DNA of 64,000 nt from positions 2,170,001 to 2,234,000 of the forward strand of contig OZ242200.1 in assembly GCA_965205995.1 (NCBI GenBank), given 5' to 3'. The notes under the pieces are model-generated. The model saw only the letters and a list, made by a program, of their open reading frames with translations. It searched no databases and was not told where the DNA came from. The DNA is from MPNO01 sp965205995 (lineage in GTDB: Bacteria > Pseudomonadota > Alphaproteobacteria > MPNO01). This document shows positions 35,022 to 43,272 of this stretch, in pieces. The translations under genes were made by a program, and so were the position numbers. The first letter of the stretch is position 1; each line of letters starts with the position of its first letter.

Positions 35022-36203
35022 CTACTTGACCAGGACCATGGCGTTGCTGGTCCCCCAGCTCCGGCCGTATGGAATGACGCCGATCCCGGTGACCAGCGCA
35101 TTGCCGGGGTCGGGAACCTGGCGCTCGCCGGCCTCGCCCATCAGCTGGCGCACACCCTCGACCAGGTTGACCCCGCCGCCGGCGAGCCCCGGCTGGCCGC
35201 AGCCGATCTGCCCGCCGCCGGTGTTGATCGGAAGCGTGCCGGCGGGCGAGATGTCGGTATCGCGCAGGAACTGCGAACCCCGCCCGCGCTCGCAGAACCC
35301 GATCTGCTCCAGCTTCAGCATCACCGCGATGAGGAAATCGTCATAGGGGTGGAACATCGCGATTTGCCCCGGCGTCAGCCCCGCCTTGGCGAGCGCGTCG
35401 GGGCCGGACACCGAGAACCCGGTCTCGGTGATGTCGGGGGTCTGGTCGGCGCAGGCGAAGTTGGTGATCTCCGAATAGGCGAAGGGATAGACCCGGTTCT
35501 CGAAGCCGAGCTCGCGGGCGCGGTCGGTCTTCATCATCACCACCCCGTTGGCGCCGTCGCAGAACATCACCGAATCGAGCAGGCGGAGCGGGGACGAAAC
35601 CTGGCGCGAGTCGAGATAGTCGTCGACGGTGATCTTCTTGCGGAACCGCTCATAGGCGTTTTCGTTGACCACGGCGCCGTTCCGCTGCGCCACAGCGAGC
35701 GCGCCGAGCCCGGCAAAATCGAGCTCGTACTGCGCCATATAGCGGTTCATCAGCAGGCCGAAAGCGCCCGGCGGGCCCTGGATGCCGGTCGGTTCCCAGA
35801 ACTCGTTGCGGTAGGAGCCGTAGACCGCCGACCATTTCGACGACGGCGCGTCGGCGCCGATCAGCATCACCGTCTCGCAGAGCTCGTTCTGCAGCGCCAT
35901 CGCCGCCCTCGCGACATTGCCGATCGCCGATGCGCCGCCGAGATCGGTGGTCTGCAGCCAGCGCGGCGTGATGCCGAGATAGTCGGTGCAGTAATTCGAC
36001 CAGAAGGGGTTGGCGCATTCGCTGAGCGGCACCGTGAAGCTGACGCCGTCGATATCGCCGGGCTTGAGGCCGGTCTTGGCGAACAGCTCCTCGGCGAGCT
36101 CGGCGGCGAGCTCATAGGCCGTCTTGCCGGTTCTCCGGTCTATCCCGGTCTCGCCATAGGCGACGATGCAGACATCCTGCGCTGCAAGAAAATTCATGGC
36201 CAT
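35022..36203 (-). CDS. Thiolase-like protein lacking the nucleophilic Cys (lipid-transfer/aldolase type)
   Basis: The 393-residue protein has the thiolase fold of the SCP-x/lipid-transfer branch. The position of the nucleophilic Cys reads DLGGASAIGN (residues 88-97) with Gly90 in place of Cys. The C-terminal GHP motif reads GCGQPG with Gln for His. Thiolytic cleavage is therefore unlikely. Ltp2 of steroid degradation is such a thiolase relative that works with the DUF35 protein ChsH2 as a retro-aldolase on a CoA thioester, and here a DUF35 gene lies 23 bp downstream. An aldolase role is inferred. Confidence 0.85.
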   Translation of the reverse strand: MAMNFLAAQDVCIVAYGETGIDRRTGKTAYELAAELAEELFAKTGLKPGDIDGVSFTVPLSECANPFWSNYCTDYLGITPRWLQTTDLGGASAIGNVARAAMALQNELCETVMLIGADAPSSKWSAVYGSYRNEFWEPTGIQGPPGAFGLLMNRYMAQYELDFAGLGALAVAQRNGAVVNENAYERFRKKITVDDYLDSRQVSSPLRLLDSVMFCDGANGVVMMKTDRARELGFENRVYPFAYSEITNFACADQTPDITETGFSVSGPDALAKAGLTPGQIAMFHPYDDFLIAVMLKLEQIGFCERGRGSQFLRDTDISPAGTLPINTGGGQIGCGQPGLAGGGVNLVEGVRQLMGEAGERQVPDPGNALVTGIGVIPYGRSWGTSNAMVLVK

Positions 36204-36236
36204 TCGGCGGTTTCCCTCCTTGACTTCGGGGCTTCT

Positions 36237-37016
36237 CTATCCGGCTTCGACATCGTCCTCGCCGCCCATCGCGGCGGCGATGGCGGCATGCTGGGTTTCG
36301 AGCCAGCCCGGTTCCTCCCGCCCGGCCCGGGTCACCCGGACCTCGAGCGCGAGCTTCGCCGGGGCGGCGAGGACCAGGATGCGGTCGGCCATTTCAAGCG
36401 CGTCGTCGATCCGGTGGGTGATCAGCACGCAGGTCTTGCCGAGGCGGCGGACGAGCTCGGTGAAGTCGGCGCGCAGCGCCTTCGAGGTGACGTGGTCGAG
36501 CTGGCTGAAACTCTCGTCGAGCAGCACCAGCGCGGGGTCGACGCAGAGCGCGCGGGCGAGCGAGACGCGCTGGCGCATGCCGCCGGAAAGCTCGTGCGGG
36601 TATTTGCGGATATTCTCCTCGCCGACGATCTTGACGTTCTCCAGCCACTCGATCGCGCGGCCGCGCTGGGTTTCCCTGTCGAAGCCGAGGATTTCGAGGC
36701 CGAGCGAGACGTTCTCCCAGGCCGAGCGCCAGGGCAGCAGGCGGTCGTTCTGGAAGCTCACCGCGAGCTTGCCGCGCAGCGCCTTGAACTGCGCGTAGGG
36801 ATCGAGCCCCTCGACCCGGACCGTGCCCCCGGTCGGCTCAAGCACGCCCATGATCATGTGGAGCGCGGTCGACTTGCCGGCCCCGGTGCGCCCCAGCAGG
36901 GCGACGATCTCGCCTTCCATGACCTCGAAGGAGAGGTCGAGAACCGCCGGATGGGCGCCGAAATAGCGGTCGACGCGATCGAGCCCGATCACCGCGCGGG
37001 CGCCGTCCGCGGTCAT
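36237..37016 (-). CDS. ABC transporter ATP-binding protein, nitrate/sulfonate/taurine type
   Basis: The 259-residue ATPase has Walker A GRTGAGKST, the Q-loop in SFQNDRLLPWRSAWENV, signature LSGGMRQRVSLARAL, Walker B LVLLDESFSQLD and H-loop LITHR. The NDRLLPW motif is typical of the SsuB/TauB/NrtD group. The start at 37016 overlaps the permease stop by 4 bp. With the permease and Tat-exported binding protein upstream it makes a full importer. Confidence 0.92.
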   Translation of the reverse strand: MTADGARAVIGLDRVDRYFGAHPAVLDLSFEVMEGEIVALLGRTGAGKSTALHMIMGVLEPTGGTVRVEGLDPYAQFKALRGKLAVSFQNDRLLPWRSAWENVSLGLEILGFDRETQRGRAIEWLENVKIVGEENIRKYPHELSGGMRQRVSLARALCVDPALVLLDESFSQLDHVTSKALRADFTELVRRLGKTCVLITHRIDDALEMADRILVLAAPAKLALEVRVTRAGREEPGWLETQHAAIAAAMGGEDDVEAG

Positions 37017-37840
37017 CGGACCGAGACCTCGGGCCGCCATTTGAGCAGCCGCTTCTCGGCCCATGCGACGATCGCCTGGACGCCGAGATTGACGACCACC
37101 AGCAGGATCGTCCAGCCGATCACGCCCTGCATGTTGAGCTCGTCCTGGGCGAGCCCCATCCGCGCGCCCATGCCGGTATTGACGCTGACCAGCTCGGCAA
37201 ACGCCGTCATCCGCGCCGCGTAGCCGATGATCGACTTCGTCGTCATCAGGATATAGGGGACGATATGCGGCAGGATCAGGAGCCGGAAGATCTGCCAGCG
37301 GCTCGGCCGGAAGGTCTCCACCACCTCCACCAGATCGGTCGAGAGCGCCTTGATCCCGTCATAGACGTTGAGCGCGTAGAACGGGATCAGGATCACCGCC
37401 AGGATGAAGAACACCCGTTCCTCGGTGCCGCGGAACCAGAAGATCGCGAACAGCATCCAGGACAGCGCCGGCACGCCGGTGAAGATCACCACCAGCGCCT
37501 TGATGAAGGGCTCGGCGGGGCGGACGATGCCCATCACCACGCCGATCAGCGAGCCGGCGACCAGCGAGAAGGCGACCGCGAAGAGCAGCCGCAGGATCGT
37601 GATCGCGATGTGGATATAGTCCTCGCCGAGGATCGTCAGGATCTCGGCCCCGGTCAGCACGATCGACGGCATGATGTAGACCGGCGCGGCCCAGCTCCAC
37701 GCCTCCATGCCGAAGGCGAGCAGCGCGATGATGACGATGCTGGCGAACAGGTCGCGCTTGAAGTAATTGCGCTCCCCGGCGCCCGCCGGCGCCGGGGGTT
37801 CGAGCCCGCCGGCGGTCTCCGGATCGATCCGTGTGTTCAT
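37013..37840 (-). CDS. ABC transporter permease, SsuC/TauC type
   Basis: The 275-residue protein has about six transmembrane segments and the BPD_transp_1 EAA loop (VEVVETFRPSRWQIFRLLILPHIVPYI). The first 30 residues are cytoplasmic. It pairs with the ATPase in the same operon. Substrate is not known, but the SsuABC/TauABC group imports sulfonates, nitrate, pyrimidine precursors and similar small anions or heterocycles. Confidence 0.9.
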   Translation of the reverse strand: MNTRIDPETAGGLEPPAPAGAGERNYFKRDLFASIVIIALLAFGMEAWSWAAPVYIMPSIVLTGAEILTILGEDYIHIAITILRLLFAVAFSLVAGSLIGVVMGIVRPAEPFIKALVVIFTGVPALSWMLFAIFWFRGTEERVFFILAVILIPFYALNVYDGIKALSTDLVEVVETFRPSRWQIFRLLILPHIVPYILMTTKSIIGYAARMTAFAELVSVNTGMGARMGLAQDELNMQGVIGWTILLVVVNLGVQAIVAWAEKRLLKWRPEVSVR

Positions 37841-37901
37841 CGCCTAGGCGCCCGCCCGCCGCGGCGAAAACCGGAGAATGCGTGCCACGGCGCGGCTGCG
37901 T

Positions 37902-38903
37902 TCAGGACGCGAAATAGGACTCCGGCACAGGCTGGGGCAGCGAGCCCGCCTTGTGCATGATGTCGCCGGCGAACAGGATGTCCTCGCGGTTCTTCTCGAC
38001 CGACATCGGGCGCATCTCGAACTGCATGCGCCCCGAATCCATCGCCGTCTTGAGCACCTCGGGCTTGATCTTGACCGACGGGCCGAGGGCCTGGAAATCC
38101 ACCGGGTTGCCCATGATCCACTTGAAGCAGTCGTCATAGACCCTGACCGCCCGCGCGATGGTGTCGGGCGGTACGTCGCCGAGCGCCGCGCGGTTGATGG
38201 CGATGCAGAAATAGGGCTGATCGCGGCCGGTATGGCGGCGATAGAAATCGTTGATGTTGAGGAACACCTTCGAGCCCGGGATCTTGTGCAGCCCGACCGA
38301 GAGCGAGTGCTCCCAGACGATCGCGGCGTCGGCGCGGTTGGCGGCGACGATGCTGATCGTCGCCGGCGGGTTGGGCGCGTTCTGGAGCCGGACGTCCTTA
38401 TCGAAGTCGATATTCGCGAACACCTTGGCCCAGGTCTTGGCCATCTTGTAGGTGCCCGAGACCTGCATCGCGGCGACGGTCTTGCCCTTCAGCTCCTCGA
38501 GCGAGTTGGGTCCGTCCTGGCGCGCGAACATGCCGGCCAGGGTGCCGGTCGAGACGATGCCGATGATCTGCATCGGCGCGCCCTTCATGTGCATCTTGGC
38601 GAAGGAATCCCAGGTGCCGACGCCGATCTGGAAATTGCCCTTGAGCATGTCGGCGTAATAGGTGCCGAGCCGGTTGTAGACCCGGAAGGAATCGAATTTA
38701 AGGCCGTGCTTCTCGTCGAACTTGTTCCTGAACAGGACCTGGTTCTGCAGGTTGGACCAGCCGCCGGCCAGCGTCGCCGTCTTCAGCGTCGTCGGCTGGG
38801 CGCCGAAGGCGAGGTTGGGCGCGGCGATCAGCCCCGCGCCGAGCGCGAGGCCGCCGCCGCCGGCGCTTTCGAGAAACCGTCTGCGCGAAACCGTCCTGTC
38901 CAT
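37902..38903 (-). CDS. ABC transporter substrate-binding protein with Tat signal (SsuA/NMT1-like)
   Basis: The 333-residue protein starts with a twin-arginine signal (SRRRFLESAGGGGLALGAGL, ending FGAQ), so it is folded before export. The mature part follows the SsuA/THI5/NMT1 fold: VGTWDSFAKMHMKGAPMQIIG, LEELKGKTVAAMQVSGTYKMA, ADAAIVWEHSLSVGL. The start at 38903 is chosen because the Tat motif begins there. It is 61 bp from the permease gene. The ligand is unknown; nearby CoA ligase and aldolase-like genes hint at an organic acid. Confidence 0.88.
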   Translation of the reverse strand: MDRTVSRRRFLESAGGGGLALGAGLIAAPNLAFGAQPTTLKTATLAGGWSNLQNQVLFRNKFDEKHGLKFDSFRVYNRLGTYYADMLKGNFQIGVGTWDSFAKMHMKGAPMQIIGIVSTGTLAGMFARQDGPNSLEELKGKTVAAMQVSGTYKMAKTWAKVFANIDFDKDVRLQNAPNPPATISIVAANRADAAIVWEHSLSVGLHKIPGSKVFLNINDFYRRHTGRDQPYFCIAINRAALGDVPPDTIARAVRVYDDCFKWIMGNPVDFQALGPSVKIKPEVLKTAMDSGRMQFEMRPMSVEKNREDILFAGDIMHKAGSLPQPVPESYFAS

Positions 38904-39015
38904 GTCGATTCTCCCCTTCCCGGCCCGTTCGACCACACGTTTGTCTAGTGGCAATATCATGGACGATCCGCGGGGTGGCGTCCATAACGGGCGCCGGGCG
39001 GCGAGGGAAAACGGG

Positions 39016-40170
39016 ATGTTTCGCGACGATAGCGCAGACGAGGCGGAATTCCGCGCCGAGGTGCGCGGCTGGCTGGAGACAAACCTGCCCTCCCCTCTGA
39101 GGGGACGGACCGACCGGCCGCCGCCGGACGAGATCATGCCGTGGTACCGGGCGCTCGCCGCGCGCGGCTGGGTCGCGCCGCACTGGCCGAAGCAACATGG
39201 CGGCATGGGGGCGAGCCTGGCGCAGCAGATCGTGCTGACCCAGGAGCTCGCCAGGCTGTCCGCGCCGCAGCTTCCGATCCAGGGAATCAACCATATCGGC
39301 CCGATCCTGATGCGCTTCGGCACCGACGCGCAGAAGGCGCGGCATCTGCCGCCGATCCTCACCGGCGACGCGATATGGGCGCAGGGCTATTCGGAGCCGG
39401 GCGCGGGTTCCGATCTCGCCAGCCTGTCGACCCGCGCCGAGCTGCGCGACGGAGGCTTCGTCGTCACCGGCGGCAAGATCTGGCAGACCTGGGCGCATCA
39501 CGCCGACTGGATGTTCACCCTGGTGCGCACCGACCCCGGGGCGAAGGCCAGGCAGGCCGGGATCAGCTTCGTCCTGATCGACTTGAGGACGCCGGGAATC
39601 GAAATCCGTCCGATCGTCACCATCGCCGGCGAGGAGGAGTTCTCGCAGGTGTTCCTCGACGGGGTCGAGGTGCCGGAAGAGAATCTGGTCGGCGAGCTCC
39701 ACGGCGGCTGGAAGGTGGCGACCGCGCTGCTCGCCACCGAACGCATGTTCACCTCGAACCCGCAATACGCGCTGGAGGCCGTGGAGCGCATCAAGGCGGT
39801 CGCCGAGCGCACCGGCATCGACCGCGACCTTGCGTTCCGCGACCGGCTGGCGGGCCTGTCGATCGACATCACGGTGCAGGCGGCGATGTTCTGGCAGGCG
39901 GTCGACCTGATCGCGCATGGCAGGGAGCTCGGCCCCGAAGGCTCGACGATGAAGCTGGTCGCGACCGAGAATTTGCAGCGCGCGACCGACCTCCTGGTCG
40001 AGGCCGCGGGCCCCTGGGGCGCCGATTCCGGGCGGATCGAGACCGGCGCGGGCGCGGTCGATGCGACCGGCATCTTCCTCCAGTCCCGCCGGGCGACGAT
40101 CTATGGGGGATCCAGCGAGATCCAGCGCAACGTGCTCGCCAAGCGCGTGCTCGGGCTTCCCGGGGGGTGA
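39016..40170 (+). CDS. Acyl-CoA dehydrogenase
   Basis: The 384-residue flavoprotein has the family's GYSEPGAGSDLASLSTRAEL, ITG/VTGGKIWQTWAHHADW, and the C-terminal TIYGGSSEIQRNVLAKRVLGLP. It should introduce a double bond into an acyl-CoA using FAD and pass electrons to ETF. The ATG at 39016 follows GAGGGAAAACGGG; another Met at 38959 is possible. It is divergent from the ABC importer and heads the rightward run with LigA/LigB. Confidence 0.9.
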   Translation: MFRDDSADEAEFRAEVRGWLETNLPSPLRGRTDRPPPDEIMPWYRALAARGWVAPHWPKQHGGMGASLAQQIVLTQELARLSAPQLPIQGINHIGPILMRFGTDAQKARHLPPILTGDAIWAQGYSEPGAGSDLASLSTRAELRDGGFVVTGGKIWQTWAHHADWMFTLVRTDPGAKARQAGISFVLIDLRTPGIEIRPIVTIAGEEEFSQVFLDGVEVPEENLVGELHGGWKVATALLATERMFTSNPQYALEAVERIKAVAERTGIDRDLAFRDRLAGLSIDITVQAAMFWQAVDLIAHGRELGPEGSTMKLVATENLQRATDLLVEAAGPWGADSGRIETGAGAVDATGIFLQSRRATIYGGSSEIQRNVLAKRVLGLPGG

Positions 40171-40212
40171 TGTGGTAGATTGACCGGAACGCGCCGCCTT
40201 GAGGGGGAAACG

Positions 40213-40575
40213 ATGCCGGTCCAGGTCGACAGGGATCGTCCGATCGAAAATACGACGATATTCGACGGTGGGGAATCCCGCCGGGGCTACCGGATCAACA
40301 AGTTCGCGATGTCGCTCGCGCGGGCGGAGAACCGCGCAGCCTTCGCGGCCGACGAAGAGGGCTACATGGCGCAATGCGGCCTGAGCGCGGCGGAGCGGGA
40401 GGCGGTTCGCGAGCGGGACTGGCGCAGCATCCTGGAAGACCTCGGCGGCAATATCTACATGATCATCAAGATCGGCGCGGTGACCGGCCACGGGCTTTAC
40501 CAGATCGGCGCCCACCAGCGCGGCGAGACCTATGAGGAGTTCCTCGCCACGCGCAACGCCTCGGGCGCGCGCTAG
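40213..40575 (+). CDS. ligA: LigA-type small (alpha) subunit of extradiol dioxygenase
   Basis: The 120-residue protein has the all-helical LigA fold of protocatechuate 4,5-dioxygenase alpha subunits: GYRINKFAMSLARAENRAAFAADEE is cut here to GYRINKFAMSLARAENRAAF, then MAQCGLSAAEREAVRERDW and IYMIIKIGAVTGHGLYQIGA. It caps the active site of the beta subunit encoded 4 bp downstream. A GAGGGGG lies 6 bp before the ATG. Confidence 0.88.
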   Translation: MPVQVDRDRPIENTTIFDGGESRRGYRINKFAMSLARAENRAAFAADEEGYMAQCGLSAAEREAVRERDWRSILEDLGGNIYMIIKIGAVTGHGLYQIGAHQRGETYEEFLATRNASGAR

Positions 40576-40579
40576 GCCG

Positions 40580-41422
40580 ATGGCAAGGATCGTCGCCGGC
40601 ATCGGCACCTCCCACGTCCCCTCGATCGGCGTCGCCTACGACCAGGGGCGCACGCAGGACGCCGCCTGGAAGCCGCTATTCGACGCCTACGAACCGGTCA
40701 AGGCGTGGCTCCGCGACGAGGTGAAGCCCGATATCGCGATCGTCGTCTACAACGACCACGGCAGCTCCTTCTTCTTCGACAAATACCCGACCTTCGCCCT
40801 CGGCGCGTCCGACCTCTACCCGGTGGGCGACGAGGGCTGGGGCCGCCGGCCGCTGCCCGACTTCCCTGGCGATGCCGCGTTCTCCTGGCATCTCGCCGAG
40901 CAGCTGGTCTATGGCGAGTTCGACATGACGCTGTGCCAGGAGCTCGCGGTCGAGCACGGCTTCATGGTGCCGATGCATCTCTGCTTCGACCATGACGGGG
41001 GCTGGCCGGTGAAGACGGTGCCGCTCGCGATCAATGTCATCCAGCATCCGCTGCCGACCGCCGCGCGCTGCTGGAAGCTGGGCCAGGCGATCCGCCGCGC
41101 GGTCGGGAGCTTCCCGGGCGAGGCGCGCGTGGTCGTCCTCGGCACCGGCGGCATGTCGCATCAGCTGAACGGCGCCCGGTTCGGCCATCTCAACCCGGGC
41201 TGGGACAATGACTGGCTGGACCGGATCGAGGCCGATCCCGGCTCGCTGGCGGCGCTCACCCACCAGGACATCATGGAGGAAGCCGGGGCGGAGGCGGTCG
41301 AGTTGATCATGTGGCTCACCATGCGCGGCGCGCTGTCGCCGGAGGTCCGCCGCGCGCATCGCAACTACTACGCGCCGATGACCACCGGCATGGGGCTGAT
41401 CGCGCTGGAGGACGGCGGGTGA
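40580..41422 (+). CDS. ligB: LigB-type catalytic (beta) subunit of extradiol ring-cleavage dioxygenase
   Basis: The 280-residue protein keeps all catalytic residues of class III extradiol dioxygenases: His12 (GTSHVP), His60 (YNDHGSSFFF), the base His194 (GGMSHQLNG) and Glu241 (AEAVELIMW), matching His12/His61/His195/Glu242 of LigB. It should bind Fe(II) and cleave a catecholic ring such as protocatechuate or gallate at the meta position. It lies 4 bp after ligA. The usual lig downstream genes are not beside it, so the substrate may differ from protocatechuate. Confidence 0.92.
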   Translation: MARIVAGIGTSHVPSIGVAYDQGRTQDAAWKPLFDAYEPVKAWLRDEVKPDIAIVVYNDHGSSFFFDKYPTFALGASDLYPVGDEGWGRRPLPDFPGDAAFSWHLAEQLVYGEFDMTLCQELAVEHGFMVPMHLCFDHDGGWPVKTVPLAINVIQHPLPTAARCWKLGQAIRRAVGSFPGEARVVVLGTGGMSHQLNGARFGHLNPGWDNDWLDRIEADPGSLAALTHQDIMEEAGAEAVELIMWLTMRGALSPEVRRAHRNYYAPMTTGMGLIALEDGG

Positions 41423-41438
41423 GCCGGGGAGCGGCGGC

Positions 41439-42332
41439 ATGGCGCGCAAGACCGTAGTCACCGGCGGCAGCGGCCGGCTCGGCTCGAGGACCGTCGAGGC
41501 GATGCTCGCGGCCGGTTACGAGGTGCTCAACCTCGACGCAATGCGGCCGCGCGAGAAGCTCTGCGAATCCTGGACCGCCGACCTCACCCGGAGCGGCGAT
41601 CTGTTCGAGGCGTTCGACGGCGCCGATTCGGTGATCCACCTCGCCGCCTACCAGGCGCCGACCGAGGCCGCCGACAGCGTCATCTTCGGCAACAACGTCA
41701 CCGCCTCCTACAACGTGCTGAGGGCGGCGGCGCAGACCGGAATCCGCCGCGTGGTGATGGCCTCCAGCGTCGCCGCCTACGGCTTCATCTACGCGCCGCA
41801 AATTTGGGACCCGGAGACCCTGCCGCTCGACGAGGACTACCCGTGCCGGCCGCTGGATTCGTATTCGCTCTCCAAGGCGTTCGGCGAGCAGCTTGCCGAT
41901 TCCTTTGTCGCAACGAGCGGGGCGACGAGCGGGATGTCGGTGGCGAGCCTCCGCATCGCGGGCGTCAATTTCGACCTGTCCTACGCCTCGTTCCCGGACC
42001 GCTGGGCCGATCCGGCGCGGCTTCTCGGGGGGCTCTGGAGCTATGTCGACGCGCGCGACGCGGCCGAGGCCTGCCGCCGCGCGGCGGAAGCGGAGATCGA
42101 CGGCCACCGGGTCTACAACGTCGCCGCCGCGACCAGCCGCGATCCGACGCCGACCGAGGAGCTGGTGCGCAAATACTTTCCGCGCACGCGCATCCGCGAT
42201 GGGATGGCGGGATGCTGGGGCGGGCTCGACGTCGCCCGCGCCCGGGACGAGCTCGGCTTCGCGACCGAGCACCACTGGCAGGATTACCTGCGGCCGGACG
42301 GCACGCCGCTCGACAGGGGGACGGGATCATGA
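41439..42332 (+). CDS. NAD-dependent epimerase/dehydratase family protein
   Basis: The 297-residue protein is an extended SDR: VVTGGSGRLGSRTVEAML binds NAD, VIHLAAYQAP, ASSVAAYG, and YSLSKAFGEQLAD with the catalytic Tyr-Lys pair. It could oxidise a cyclic hemiacetal or alcohol produced after ring cleavage or act on a sugar. It overlaps the next gene by 4 bp (ATGA), so it is co-translated with the RidA-like protein. Confidence 0.88.
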   Translation: MARKTVVTGGSGRLGSRTVEAMLAAGYEVLNLDAMRPREKLCESWTADLTRSGDLFEAFDGADSVIHLAAYQAPTEAADSVIFGNNVTASYNVLRAAAQTGIRRVVMASSVAAYGFIYAPQIWDPETLPLDEDYPCRPLDSYSLSKAFGEQLADSFVATSGATSGMSVASLRIAGVNFDLSYASFPDRWADPARLLGGLWSYVDARDAAEACRRAAEAEIDGHRVYNVAAATSRDPTPTEELVRKYFPRTRIRDGMAGCWGGLDVARARDELGFATEHHWQDYLRPDGTPLDRGTGS

Positions 42333-42730
42333 AATTCGAACGCGTCCGAAGCCCGATCTCCCCGGAGCTCGGCCCGGAATCGCTTTCCAACTGCAAGAAG
42401 GCGGGCGATCTGGTATTCATCTCCGGGCTGCTCTCCTGGGACGAAAACCAGAACGTGATCGGGGCCGGTGACGCCTATCTCCAGTCGAAGACCGTCTTCG
42501 CCCAGATGAAGTCGCTGATGGAGGCGGCCGGCGGCAAGATGAACGACATCGCCAAGATCACCATGTTCACCACCGACATGCGCTACCAGCCGGATATCTG
42601 GCGGGCGCGGCGCGAGTTCTTCACCGGCGATTTCCCGTGCTCGACGCTGGTGTGCGTGTCGCATCTGTTCAAGCCGGAGGCGGTGATCGAGATCGAGGCT
42701 ATCGGCGTGATCGGCGCCGGCGAAGACTGA
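42329..42730 (+). CDS. RidA family protein
   Basis: The 133-residue protein has the YjgF/RidA fold: KKAGDLVFISGLLSWDENQN, QMKSLMEAAGGKMNDIAKITMF, and FPCSTLVCVSHLFKPEAVIEIEAI. The usual Arg of enamine deaminases at the last motif (R in PxRxxxxV) is replaced (STLVCV), so it is probably not a classical enamine/imine deaminase. A second RidA-family gene lies at 49712-50107 in another catabolic cluster. Confidence 0.88.
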   Translation: MKFERVRSPISPELGPESLSNCKKAGDLVFISGLLSWDENQNVIGAGDAYLQSKTVFAQMKSLMEAAGGKMNDIAKITMFTTDMRYQPDIWRARREFFTGDFPCSTLVCVSHLFKPEAVIEIEAIGVIGAGED

Positions 42731-42756
42731 ACCGTCGCGAAAAGGAGAACAGGTCC

Positions 42757-43272
42757 GTGGACAGCCTATTGATCGCCGTCGCGGTGGGAATCGTCATATG
42801 GCTGCTGATGCGCCGGGCGGCCTATGCGCGGGCGCGCCGCCAGATGGCGGCGCGGCAGCACCCGGCCGGGGCGGAGGCCGCACCGCCCGGCGGGCAGAAT
42901 TCGATGCCCCGCTTCGGCGCTCCCGGGACCATCACAAGGGGCCAGATGGCCGAGCTCAGGGCGCTCGAATTCGAGCCCATGCGCGAGTGGAGCAAGGAAG
43001 AGGCGCAGCTCATCCTCGATACGGTGGTCTATTTCCGCGCCGTGATATTCGATGAGACGGGCGATACGGACCCGCCGCACGAAGTGCAGAACACGCTGCT
43101 CGGCTCCATCCTGACCGACGAGGAGCTGCGCGAGGCGATCCTCGAATGGAGCCTCAACCGCACCCGCGAGGAGGAGGAGTCCGGGCGTCTCATCCTGCCG
43201 CGCGACGAGACCTACGAGCGTGTCGCGGACGAGATCGCAGAGCTCTGGGAGGCCGGAACCGGGGACGAATGA
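42757..43272 (+). CDS. Hypothetical membrane-anchored protein
   Basis: This 171-residue protein has an N-terminal transmembrane helix (SLLIAVAVGIVIWLLM) and an otherwise soluble acidic region (REWSKEEAQLILDTVVYFRAV, TDEELREAILEWSLNR). The GTG start follows AAAGGAG. The stop overlaps the queA start (ATGA). I recognise no family. Position makes it the link between the catabolic genes and the queuosine genes. Confidence 0.75.
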   Translation: MDSLLIAVAVGIVIWLLMRRAAYARARRQMAARQHPAGAEAAPPGGQNSMPRFGAPGTITRGQMAELRALEFEPMREWSKEEAQLILDTVVYFRAVIFDETGDTDPPHEVQNTLLGSILTDEELREAILEWSLNRTREEEESGRLILPRDETYERVADEIAELWEAGTGDE

